Assembly (NCBI GenBank): GCA_003167055.1
Contig: PMUE01000030.1
Coordinates: forward strand, 1 to 10,137
Direction: 5' to 3'
Source of the DNA: Vulcanimicrobiota bacterium
GTDB taxonomy: Bacteria; Vulcanimicrobiota; Vulcanimicrobiia; Vulcanimicrobiales; Vulcanimicrobiaceae
Length of the DNA: 10,137 bases
Every line of letters starts with the position of its first letter. Within the stretch, counting starts at the first letter, position 1. A program made the translations under genes and the position numbers. This document shows positions 1 to 5,832 of the stretch, piece after piece. Below the pieces are notes generated by a model, which had not been told where the DNA came from, ran no database searches, and worked only from the letters and a program-made list of their open reading frames with translations.

Positions 1-1576
1 ACCAGTTCCACAGCGCGCCGTAGGCGGTCGAGTTCTGCGTACCGGCAGTCCAGATGTTCGGCGGGGTCGACGGCGACGGCTGGACGTCGACTGCGATGCC
101 ATTTCCGTCGCTGTACGCCGATGGACCGATTGTGACTAGCGGATTTACCGCGCTTGTGTTCGTCAGGCCGCCCTCGACGCTCTGCGTTTGGAAGAGTTGA
201 AAATAGCCGTCCGCCTCCACAGCGACGTAGAGATTGCCCGCGTTGTCGGCGCCGACGCCGCCCGGCAAATAGCCGTCGAAGCTCGCCGACGAGATCGTGG
301 CGACCGGGGTGCCGAACGATCCGGCCGAGGCCGGCCCGAAGGCAAAAACCTCATACTCTTCTGCGTCGGCGACGTAGACATTACCGTCGCGGTCCAGCGC
401 GACGGTGTACGGCGATTCTAACCCCGACGCGGGGCCGGCCGAGGCGATCGGCGCGGGGTTTGTTCCCGGCGCCACCGGGAACTCCCAAAGGGTGGTGCCG
501 TCGGCAACGTAGAGGTTGCCGGAGTGGTCGGTGGCGACACCCGGGGCTCCTTGATTGCAACTCGCGAGGCCGTTAGTGATAGTGAGATCGGGCGAAGCGC
601 CGTTCGTGTTGCCGTCGAGATAGCCGAAGACGTTCGCCTGGTTATTCGCGCCGCCGCACACCGCGGTGAAGACGCCGCTGTGCACGACCTGTATCGTCAA
701 CACAAAGCTATCGACGATACTCGAGTTCGGAACCGCGATGCTGAGTGTAACGGTATAGCTTCCCGGCTGCACGTAGTTGCCGCTCTTCACGGCGGTCCAG
801 GTAATCTGATACTGTCCCGGTGTCGGCGTTGCAACGGCGACGGTAAGTGCCGAGGTGTTTGACGAACTCGCGGTAACCGTCGGCGCACCGGGCGGAATGA
901 TCACGTTGCCGGCGGCATCGAGGAACTCGGCGACGCCCGTCTGCGGCGTGCCGCCGTAGATGGTCAGCTGATTGCTGCTACTGTTGTTGCCGCTACCGTC
1001 GACGTACCCGGTGAGCGCTTTACCTTGCAAGTAGGCTGGAATGCCGCCGAGGGTTACGGCAACCGGCGTCGCACTTCCGACCGTGATCGTTTCCGGCAGC
1101 GTCGCAAGACCGAGCAGATTACCCACGCATCCAGCACCACCCGGTGTACACACAGCAGTCTGCGCCGCGTCGTACGTCGCTATCGTGACGTTGTAGGTAC
1201 CGCTTGCGCTAATCGACGCCGAGATCGATATCGAACAGGTCAGACCATTGCTGCCGCTCGTGCACGGTGACGGGGACGCGGCGATGTTGGTATAGTTCGT
1301 GCCGGTCACCAGCGACGTCGTGCCGCTTTGCGTCGTGATCTCGTAGACGATCGATGCGACCGCCGCCGAGACGTACTCGGGCTTCTTCGTCCGCGCCGAC
1401 GTGATCTGCGTCGTCTTCGGAATCACCATCTTTAGCGCGACCACGGGGCGGCTCGATGATCCTTGCGAACCACCGTTGCCCGGAATGACCCCACCGCCGC
1501 TGCGGCCCCCGCCGCCACACGCGATCAGGGCAGCACAAAGAGCGCACGTCACAAAGAGCAGGCGGGACAGACGCAT
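1..1576 (-). CDS. NHL-repeat lipoprotein, 3' end outside the window
   Basis: An uninterrupted reading frame of 525 codons begins at ATG 1574-1576 and runs off the left edge. AGGGAGG at 1587-1593 lies 10 bases before the ATG and supports this start. Residues 1-20 form a lipoprotein signal: RLSR, a hydrophobic stretch, then the lipobox L17-I18-A19-C20, followed by a glycine/serine-rich linker. Residues 45-300 are Thr/Ser/Val-rich and look like two or three Ig-like beta domains. From about 340, NHL-type propeller blades repeat: 'GVATDHSGNLYVAD' (346-359), 'TVALDRDGNVYVAD' (391-404), 'GVGADNAGNLYVAV' (440-453), and a further 'GNGIAVDV' blade start at 491. The product is probably anchored in the outer membrane and exposed to the periplasm or surface. 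NHL propellers bind proteins, sugars or other ligands, and no catalytic residues can be named. It lies 49 bp downstream of the glycosylase gene on the same strand and may be co-transcribed. Confidence 0.88.
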   Translation of the reverse strand, partial: MRLSRLLFVTCALCAALIACGGGGRSGGGVIPGNGGSQGSSSRPVVALKMVIPKTTQITSARTKKPEYVSAAVASIVYEITTQSGTTSLVTGTNYTNIAASPSPCTSGSNGLTCSISISASISASGTYNVTIATYDAAQTAVCTPGGAGCVGNLLGLATLPETITVGSATPVAVTLGGIPAYLQGKALTGYVDGSGNNSSSNQLTIYGGTPQTGVAEFLDAAGNVIIPPGAPTVTASSSNTSALTVAVATPTPGQYQITWTAVKSGNYVQPGSYTVTLSIAVPNSSIVDSFVLTIQVVHSGVFTAVCGGANNQANVFGYLDGNTNGASPDLTITNGLASCNQGAPGVATDHSGNLYVADGTTLWEFPVAPGTNPAPIASAGPASGLESPYTVALDRDGNVYVADAEEYEVFAFGPASAGSFGTPVATISSASFDGYLPGGVGADNAGNLYVAVEADGYFQLFQTQSVEGGLTNTSAVNPLVTIGPSAYSDGNGIAVDVQPSPSTPPNIWTAGTQNSTAYGALWNW

Positions 1577-1586
1577 GGGTGGGGAA

Positions 1587-1593
1587 CCTCCCT
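1587..1593 (-). promoter_or_regulatory. Ribosome-binding site of the NHL lipoprotein gene
   Basis: AGGGAGG read on the minus strand, 10 bases upstream of the ATG at 1576. It fixes the start that places the lipobox at residue 20. Confidence 0.7.
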
Positions 1594-1625
1594 GTAGATG
1601 GTCTCCTTGGTCTCCTCGGGCACGT

Positions 1626-2513
1626 TCAACGTTCGAACGGCACGTCCTCGATCCAATCCCGCGTGATAAAGAGCCAAAAGGCCAGGCCTGCATAGGGGCC
1701 GTAGCGCTTGAAATCACGCACGATGGTCTTATCGGCCGCGCGTTTCTTGCCGGTGATCTCGAGATACTTCGGCCGCGTCGCCGAGTCGAGCACAAGTTGA
1801 TGGTGAAAGCCGAGCAGTTGCATGATGTGGGCTGCCGCATAGGGCCCGACGCCGGGCAACGCGCGCAATGCCGCTTCGACCGCTTCTTCTTTCGCTTCTT
1901 CTTCCCGCTCGGTGCTTGGTAACATCGCTTCCAGATCGAGTCTTCCCGCGTGCACATCCTTTGCGATCGCCTTCACGTACGGTCCGCGGTAGCCCATCCG
2001 TGCGACGTCAGCGAACCAGCGCTGCGGTGTTTTTGCCAGCAACTCCGCATCGGGAAACGCACCGCCGCCTAATTCGACCAGCGCGCCGATCATGCGCCGC
2101 GTGCCGGCCCACGTGGTGTTCGTCGTGCAAATCGTCTTGATGACGTCTTCAAAGACCGTGGGGCTAGCGATCAACCGCCCCGCGCCGATTGCCCACGAGA
2201 GTCGCGGATCGTTCGCGATCATCGCGTAGAACGGCGCGAGATTCTGATCCAACCGAAAGACGCGACGCGTGATGCGCAGCGCTTCGCGAAGATCCGCCTT
2301 GCTTGCGCGGCCGTCGATCTCGACCTGCAATTCGCCGTCGTTCGAGGTGAAGCGCAAGCGGCGCACGCGTTCGCCGATCCGAACGGAAAGATCGTAGACG
2401 TACTGCGCTTCGTCGATGTGGCCGGGCGACAAAAACGGCAAGCCGTGCGAAAAAATCGTGCGCACGAACGAGATCGGTTCGCCACCTGCACCCACGAGGG
2501 GAATCTTCATCAT
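1626..2513 (-). CDS. HhH-GPD DNA glycosylase, AlkA/Ogg-like
   Basis: This 295-residue protein has the helix-hairpin-helix-GPD fold of base-excision-repair glycosylases, which flip out and cut damaged bases from DNA. The hairpin is 'LPGVGPYAAAHIMQLLG' at 219-235. The Asp that activates the reaction is most likely D243 in 'LVLDSATR'. The lysine used by bifunctional glycosylase/lyases such as OGG1 and EndoIII would sit at residue 225, which is tyrosine here, so a monofunctional glycosylase is predicted. Residues 1-100 match the N-terminal beta domain plus first helices of the AlkA/Ogg type (about 280-310 aa). The exact substrate (3-methyladenine, 8-oxoguanine, other) cannot be read from sequence. 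An in-frame TAA at 2517-2519 restricts the start to ATG 2513 or the next ATG at 2510. No clear Shine-Dalgarno sequence precedes either. The gene is divergent from the exported-protein cluster across 57 bp. Confidence 0.88.
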   Translation of the reverse strand: MMKIPLVGAGGEPISFVRTIFSHGLPFLSPGHIDEAQYVYDLSVRIGERVRRLRFTSNDGELQVEIDGRASKADLREALRITRRVFRLDQNLAPFYAMIANDPRLSWAIGAGRLIASPTVFEDVIKTICTTNTTWAGTRRMIGALVELGGGAFPDAELLAKTPQRWFADVARMGYRGPYVKAIAKDVHAGRLDLEAMLPSTEREEEAKEEAVEAALRALPGVGPYAAAHIMQLLGFHHQLVLDSATRPKYLEITGKKRAADKTIVRDFKRYGPYAGLAFWLFITRDWIEDVPFER

Positions 2514-2555
2514 TACTTAAGGAACTAATCCGGAGAGCCGTCCGTTGCTCTTGCC

Positions 2556-2561
2556 AGGAGG
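2556..2561 (+). promoter_or_regulatory. Ribosome-binding site of the first four-cysteine exported protein
   Basis: AGGAGG, nine bases before ATG 2571, is the strongest Shine-Dalgarno match in this part of the window and supports efficient translation of the first paralogue. Confidence 0.75.
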
Positions 2562-2570
2562 AATTGCCGT

Positions 2571-2927
2571 ATGAAATTCCCTCCTTGCTTTCTTGTCGCA
2601 GCGTGTATCCTGTCGCTGCTGCCCATCGCATCCCAAGCCGAAATCCTCCACCTCACCGTCTATACGCAGGGTGGATTGAAATTGGTCGGATCGAGCCCAG
2701 CCGGCTATTGCCAGAACCCCGGGTTCTATTTTCGCTGTGCGGTCGAGCCGGGCAACCCCGTCCGCTTCGAGGTAGGCCGAAGCAATACCGCATGGTGCAG
2801 GTATGCCGCAGAGGTCGCCGGAGGCGAAATCAAGCGCGTTTCTGTCTGGCACGAGTCGTCAAATCGCATGACGTGCCACATGCATCAGCGCGACGCGTCC
2901 ACCATTGAGGTCTCCGAAGCAAAATAG
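2571..2927 (+). CDS. Small exported four-cysteine protein, paralogue 1 (intact)
   Basis: This 118-residue protein has a clear Sec signal peptide: MKFPP, a hydrophobic core (residues 7-20), and probable cleavage after SQA23. The mature part, about 95 residues, has exactly four cysteines (C47, C56, C76, C102), suggesting two disulfides in the periplasm or outside the cell. Landmarks are 'SSPAGYC' (41-47), 'PGNPVRFEVG' (60-69) and 'AWCRY' (74-78). The same layout recurs in the frameshifted gene ending at 3478: the spacing between cysteines 2 and 3 is 19 residues in both. 'PAGYC' is encoded within a 17-base stretch identical in the two copies (2697-2713 and 3243-3259). I do not recognise a named family. 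The next paralogue starts 22 bp downstream with its own ribosome-binding site, so the cluster is probably one transcript. Confidence 0.82.
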   Translation: MKFPPCFLVAACILSLLPIASQAEILHLTVYTQGGLKLVGSSPAGYCQNPGFYFRCAVEPGNPVRFEVGRSNTAWCRYAAEVAGGEIKRVSVWHESSNRMTCHMHQRDASTIEVSEAK

Positions 2928-2949
2928 CACTTCCCGTCAGGAGCAAGCG

Positions 2950-3156
2950 ATGAAAACGTTTCTGTATATCTCCTCGCTCGTTCTCGTTGCCTTTGTGTTT
3001 ACTTTCGCGAACGTTTCGGCAGACGAGCTCTGGTTCAACAATAACACTGGGACCGTGATCAAGGCGATACCGAATGGCGGACACTGCATGAAGACGATGC
3101 CCGGTGAGTTGGTGTTGCCGACGGTCGGCGAGCGAGTGGCGACGTTCAACCATTGA
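2950..3156 (+). CDS. Short exported protein, paralogue 2 (probably truncated)
   Basis: AGGAG at 2939-2943, six bases before ATG 2950, selects this start over an upstream ATG at 2905 that lies inside the previous gene. The 68-residue product has a strong signal peptide (MKTFLYISS, hydrophobic core to about 19, cleavage after VSA24). The mature 44 residues start 'DELWFNNNTG'. They resemble the first half of the neighbour at 2571. The first cysteine lies in 'NGGHC' (42-46), against 'PAGYC' there and at a similar distance from the cleavage site. 'MPGELVLPTVG' lines up with 'EPGNPVRFEVG'. The segment holding cysteine 2 is missing, and the stop falls about where cysteine 3 would be. The stop overlaps the next ATG as TGATG (3154-3158). 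It may be a short functional protein or the stump of a longer one; I favour a stump. Confidence 0.6.
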   Translation: MKTFLYISSLVLVAFVFTFANVSADELWFNNNTGTVIKAIPNGGHCMKTMPGELVLPTVGERVATFNH

Positions 3157-3478
3157 TGCTTTTGCCGCTAGCCGCGCAAAGCGACAGACCTCCTACGTTC
3201 TTCCTGCGAACGCTGGGCTACTCGAGGGTGATTCTCTCGGATCCAGCCGGCTATTGCCACCCGTTTGCCCGCGAGGAAGGGGGAACACCTGCAGGGTGGA
3301 CCGCGGGACGCCCACGCGCATCGAAGTCGGCAAATCCGAGTATCAGTACTGCATGTACAGCGCGAATACGCTGCCCGGTACCGACAAAATCGAGATCCAT
3401 CTTGTGACAGTGAACAACTTCAACTGCCAGTTGAAGCCTACAAGCTTCAACATGTTCGAGGTCTACGAAAAGAAGTGA
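3156..3478 (+). pseudogene. Four-cysteine exported protein, paralogue 3: frameshifted, signal peptide incomplete
   Basis: Two overlapping frames together encode a protein that aligns end to end with the mature part of the gene at 2571. The first frame, from ATG 3156 (or TTG 3153), reads 'MLLPLAAQSD' then 'SDPAGYCHPFAREEG'. The rest is in the frame one base back: 'NTCRVDRGTPTRIEVG', 'YQYCMYSANT', 'NNFNC' and the end 'FEVYEKK'. All four cysteines are recovered only if the frame changes near the GGAAGGGGGA stretch at about 3280-3291. Loss of one G from the five-G run explains it. 'LLPLAAQ' matches the end of the signal peptide 'LLPIASQ' of the first copy, so the start of the signal peptide is absent. 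Unshifted, the first frame would stop at 3407 without cysteines 2-4. It is a decayed gene, a sequencing error, or, less likely, a programmed shift. Confidence 0.7.
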
Positions 3479-3940
3479 CTACGAAACGTAGGAGACGTTG
3501 ACCGCGAACCCGGCGGCTTCGGCGCGCATGAGCACGGCGTAGACCGATTCCAGCTCGTCTTCGATCGACGAAATTTCGCGCGCGCTGACCCGAAAGCGTG
3601 AGGCATGGTTCCACAACAACGCGCGGGCGCGTTCCAGCGCCGTGCGCAAGCGTTGCGGCGTCGCTTCCAACACCGGCCAATCGAGATCGCCTTGCGCCGG
3701 CACGATACGCCAGCCCGCGCCGGAAAGCGCCGGCACTTCTTCATCCGCCTCGAACGCATGCGGAATCGCTGCCAAGACGTTGACCGCTTCCTGATCGGGC
3801 CCCGAAAGGGGCAGTTCCAGCTCCGCCAAGCGAATGATGTAGCGGAAAAACGAGGAATTGCCCACGGTGTAAGCACCGGCAGCGGAAGCAACGCTGACGT
3901 GGACGAGCTCGAGGTCGGGCTGACCGTGGGGACCGCTCAT
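3479..3940 (-). CDS. Hypothetical cytoplasmic protein, 153 aa
   Basis: No known family is recognised. I chose ATG 3938-3940 because TAAGG (3946-3950) lies five bases upstream. A longer version starting at 4054 would cross the start of the malate dehydrogenase gene. The product has no signal peptide or membrane segment. The first part (1-45) is mixed strand-like sequence ('LELVHVSVASAAGAYTVG'), and the remainder looks mostly helical and acidic. The stretch 'PQRLRTALERARALLWNHASRF' region at about 95-117 is arginine-rich and amphipathic, and 'SSIEDELESVYAVLMRAEAAG' region follows it. Its TAG stop (3479-3481) directly abuts the stop of the plus-strand paralogue at 3478. The gene is divergent from malate dehydrogenase across 85 bp, so the two may share a control region. 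Confidence 0.65.
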   Translation of the reverse strand: MSGPHGQPDLELVHVSVASAAGAYTVGNSSFFRYIIRLAELELPLSGPDQEAVNVLAAIPHAFEADEEVPALSGAGWRIVPAQGDLDWPVLEATPQRLRTALERARALLWNHASRFRVSAREISSIEDELESVYAVLMRAEAAGFAVNVSYVS

Positions 3941-4025
3941 GAATGCCTTATCGGGCAAGGCCGAACGGAATTCCTGGCAGGGCAAAGAACCGAGGCAAAG
4001 CTTACGACGGTCGTTCGGAGGTATT
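3941..4025. promoter_or_regulatory. Divergent control region between the 153-aa gene and malate dehydrogenase
   Basis: These 85 bases separate two divergent start codons and must hold the translation signals for both: TAAGG for the minus gene (3946-3950) and GGAGG for malate dehydrogenase (4017-4021). Promoters for both genes are expected here, but I see no convincing -35/-10 pair or operator palindrome. Confidence 0.4.
4017..4021 (+). promoter_or_regulatory. Ribosome-binding site selecting the GTG start of malate dehydrogenase
   Basis: GGAGG ends four bases before GTG 4026. The spacing is short but the motif is strong, and it places the start directly before the Rossmann strand 'KVAVTGAAGQIG', as expected for the family. 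Confidence 0.7.
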
Positions 4026-5045
4026 GTGAAGAAACGTCTCAAGGTGGCGGTCACCGGCGCAGCGGGTCAGATCGGGTATCAGCTGATCTTCCGCATGGCC
4101 AACGGCGAAATGTTCGGTCCCCATACCGAGCTCGAATTGCACCTGCTCGAGATCGAACAGGCGCTCGGCACGCTGCGCGGGACGCTGATGGAGCTCGAGG
4201 ACTGCGCGTTCCCACTGCTCAAGAGCGTGCAGTACGGATCGAATGCCGACGCGATGATGCGTGACATCGATTGGGCGATTCTGGTCGGCGCTGTACCCCG
4301 CAAAGGCGACATGCAACGTTCCGAGCTGCTGCGGATCAACGGCAAAATCTTCAGCGAGCAGGGCCGTGCGATCGAGAACAACGCCGCCGACGACGTGCGC
4401 GTTTTCGTTGTGGGCAATCCCTGCAACACCAACTGCCTGATCGCGATGCACAACGCACCAAGCGTGCCCAGAGACCGCTTCTTTGCCATGACGACGCTCG
4501 ACGAGTTGCGCGCGCGCGCCCAACTCGCGAAAAAGGCCGGCATCGATGTCTCCGAGGTCACGCAGATGATCATTTGGGGAAATCACTCCGCAACGCAGTT
4601 CCCCGATTTCGCGCACGCGAAAATCGGCGGACGCCCCGTTCCCGACGTCATCGAAGACAAGGAATGGCTCGAGGGTAAGTTCATCTCGACCGTGCAGCAC
4701 CGTGGGACGCAAGTCATTCAGGCGCGATTAGCGTCGTCAGCGGCGTCGGCCGCGCACGCGACCGTGACCGGCGTGCACCGGCTCACGCACCACACGCCCG
4801 ACGACGAGGTCTACTCCGTCGCGCGAATTTCCAACGGCGAATACGGCATCGATCCTGGGTTGATCTTCTCGTTTCCTTCGCGCACGGAACACGGCGTGTC
4901 GCGGATCGTCGAAGGTTTCGAGTTCGACGAGTTCGGGCGTAAGATGCTCCAAAAAACCCAAGATGAGCTGCGTAAAGAGCGCGATGCCTGTATCGAGTTA
5001 GGCCTGATCGCTGCCGATGAGACCGCCGCCAAAGCCGTCTCGTAA
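4026..5045 (+). CDS. mdh: NAD-dependent malate dehydrogenase (type 2)
   Basis: Interconverts malate and oxaloacetate with NAD(H) in the cytoplasmic TCA cycle. Numbered from the GTG start (339 aa), the Rossmann loop is 'GAAGQIG' (11-17). Substrate-binding arginines are R92 ('AVPRKGDMQR') and R98, on the mobile loop. 'VVGNPCNTN' (129-137 region) is the family signature that binds the nicotinamide side. D159 and R162 lie in 'TTLDELRA', and the catalytic histidine is H187 in 'IWGNHSATQFPD'. The length is slightly above the usual 325-330 aa because of a C-terminal extension ending 'AADETAAKAVS'. The family usually has LDHNRA where this protein has LDELRA, but the catalytic Asp and Arg are kept. 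A longer frame from ATG 3939 is rejected because the extra 29 residues precede the Rossmann strand and overlap the divergent gene. The stop is one base from that of the convergent gene at 5047. Confidence 0.95.
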   Translation: MKKRLKVAVTGAAGQIGYQLIFRMANGEMFGPHTELELHLLEIEQALGTLRGTLMELEDCAFPLLKSVQYGSNADAMMRDIDWAILVGAVPRKGDMQRSELLRINGKIFSEQGRAIENNAADDVRVFVVGNPCNTNCLIAMHNAPSVPRDRFFAMTTLDELRARAQLAKKAGIDVSEVTQMIIWGNHSATQFPDFAHAKIGGRPVPDVIEDKEWLEGKFISTVQHRGTQVIQARLASSAASAAHATVTGVHRLTHHTPDDEVYSVARISNGEYGIDPGLIFSFPSRTEHGVSRIVEGFEFDEFGRKMLQKTQDELRKERDACIELGLIAADETAAKAVS

Positions 5046-5046
5046 T

Positions 5047-5817
5047 CTAGATGGTTTGGTCTTGGAGAGCTGCCTCGCCGGCGCCCAGGCTTGGGAAGCG
5101 GCGGAAGTGATCGAAGATTCCGGTAAACGTCCCCGTTCCCGTCATCACGAACGCGTGTCCTCGATACGTTTGGTCGATACGAACGACGTACCATAGACCC
5201 GGGAGCGCCTGGCCGCCGGTTTCCGTCACGGAGCCCGATGACGCGTGCGGTGGCAGCACATAGGCGGAGTAGGTCAGCTTCACGACGTGCGCATTGCTCG
5301 TGTTGATGTACATCACGCCGCTGCCGTGTTGGGCATCGTGAATCGTACTCGCAAAGCTCACCGCCTGCGTTCCGGCGGGGCAAGCTGAGCACGCCGTCTG
5401 CGCCTGTTCGAATGAGTAATCGCTCATGTACTGAGGGTCGTAGGGCTCTTTGAAGAACACCTTGCCTGCGGCCCAGTCGTTGTTGGTCTCGGTATTGCGC
5501 TGCTGGATTTGCGAAGGCGAAAACGGGTGGCCGTCGCGCACGATACGATAGTACGCGATTTTCACGAATCGGCCGTCTTGCATCAGTTGGCCGCTATCGC
5601 TTTGTTCGCCGTGCTTCACGATGCCGCCGTTCACCTCGGTGGTAAAGTGACGCTGCATGCCGACTACGCCGCGCATCGCGGTACTAAAGGCGGTCGAGGC
5701 GCGCAGAACGATGGCCGGAACACCTGGAGCACTGGCCTGGGCATGCTGCGCACCCGCTCCTATAAGCAATAGGGCGGCTGTTGCAGCAAACAATCCCGGG
5801 CGGTGCGATATCTTCAC
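5047..5817 (-). CDS. Exported protein of unknown function, 256 aa
   Basis: The start is GTG 5815-5817 with AAGG (5823-5826) five bases upstream. A signal peptide is clear: basic MKISHR, hydrophobic core 9-22, cleavage after AQA28. The mature part (about 228 aa) looks rich in beta strands. Examples are 'GRFVKIAYYRIVRDG' (82-96), 'GSGVMYINTSNAHVVKLTYSAYVLP' region, and the C-terminal 'GHAFVMTGTGTFTGIFDHF' region. A single C143-x-x-C146 pair ('ACSACP') could form a disulfide; no histidine follows, so it is not a haem c site. The strand pattern with a 'fvKiaYYRivrdG' element faintly resembles LolA/LolB-type lipoprotein-carrier folds, but that is a guess. It starts 15 bp after the stop of the Ldh2 gene, so the two are probably co-transcribed. 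It is convergent with mdh, with one base between stop codons. Confidence 0.8.
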   Translation of the reverse strand: MKISHRPGLFAATAALLLIGAGAQHAQASAPGVPAIVLRASTAFSTAMRGVVGMQRHFTTEVNGGIVKHGEQSDSGQLMQDGRFVKIAYYRIVRDGHPFSPSQIQQRNTETNNDWAAGKVFFKEPYDPQYMSDYSFEQAQTACSACPAGTQAVSFASTIHDAQHGSGVMYINTSNAHVVKLTYSAYVLPPHASSGSVTETGGQALPGLWYVVRIDQTYRGHAFVMTGTGTFTGIFDHFRRFPSLGAGEAALQDQTI

Positions 5818-5832
5818 CCCACCCTTCTACCC

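Noticed and set aside
1600..1640. Short direct repeat 'ggtctcct' and palindrome CGTTCGAACG at 1630-1639 as a terminator or operator
   Set aside because: The repeat is only eight bases; the palindrome has no T-run or loop and lies partly in the glycosylase's last codons.
1401..1922. Plus-strand frame of 173 codons across the lipoprotein/glycosylase junction
   Set aside because: It overlaps two supported minus-strand genes, and its low-complexity proline/arginine composition is typical of a shadow frame.
3939..4025. Extension of malate dehydrogenase to ATG 3939
   Set aside because: It adds 29 residues before the Rossmann strand, overlaps the start of the divergent gene, and ignores the GGAGG next to GTG 4026.
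4002..4712. Minus-strand frame of 236 codons opposite malate dehydrogenase
   Set aside because: It is antisense to a strongly conserved enzyme and has no recognisable motif or ribosome-binding site.
5400..5480. CxxC in the exported 256-aa protein as a haem c or thioredoxin site
   Set aside because: No histidine follows the second cysteine, and there is no thioredoxin-fold context around the pair.
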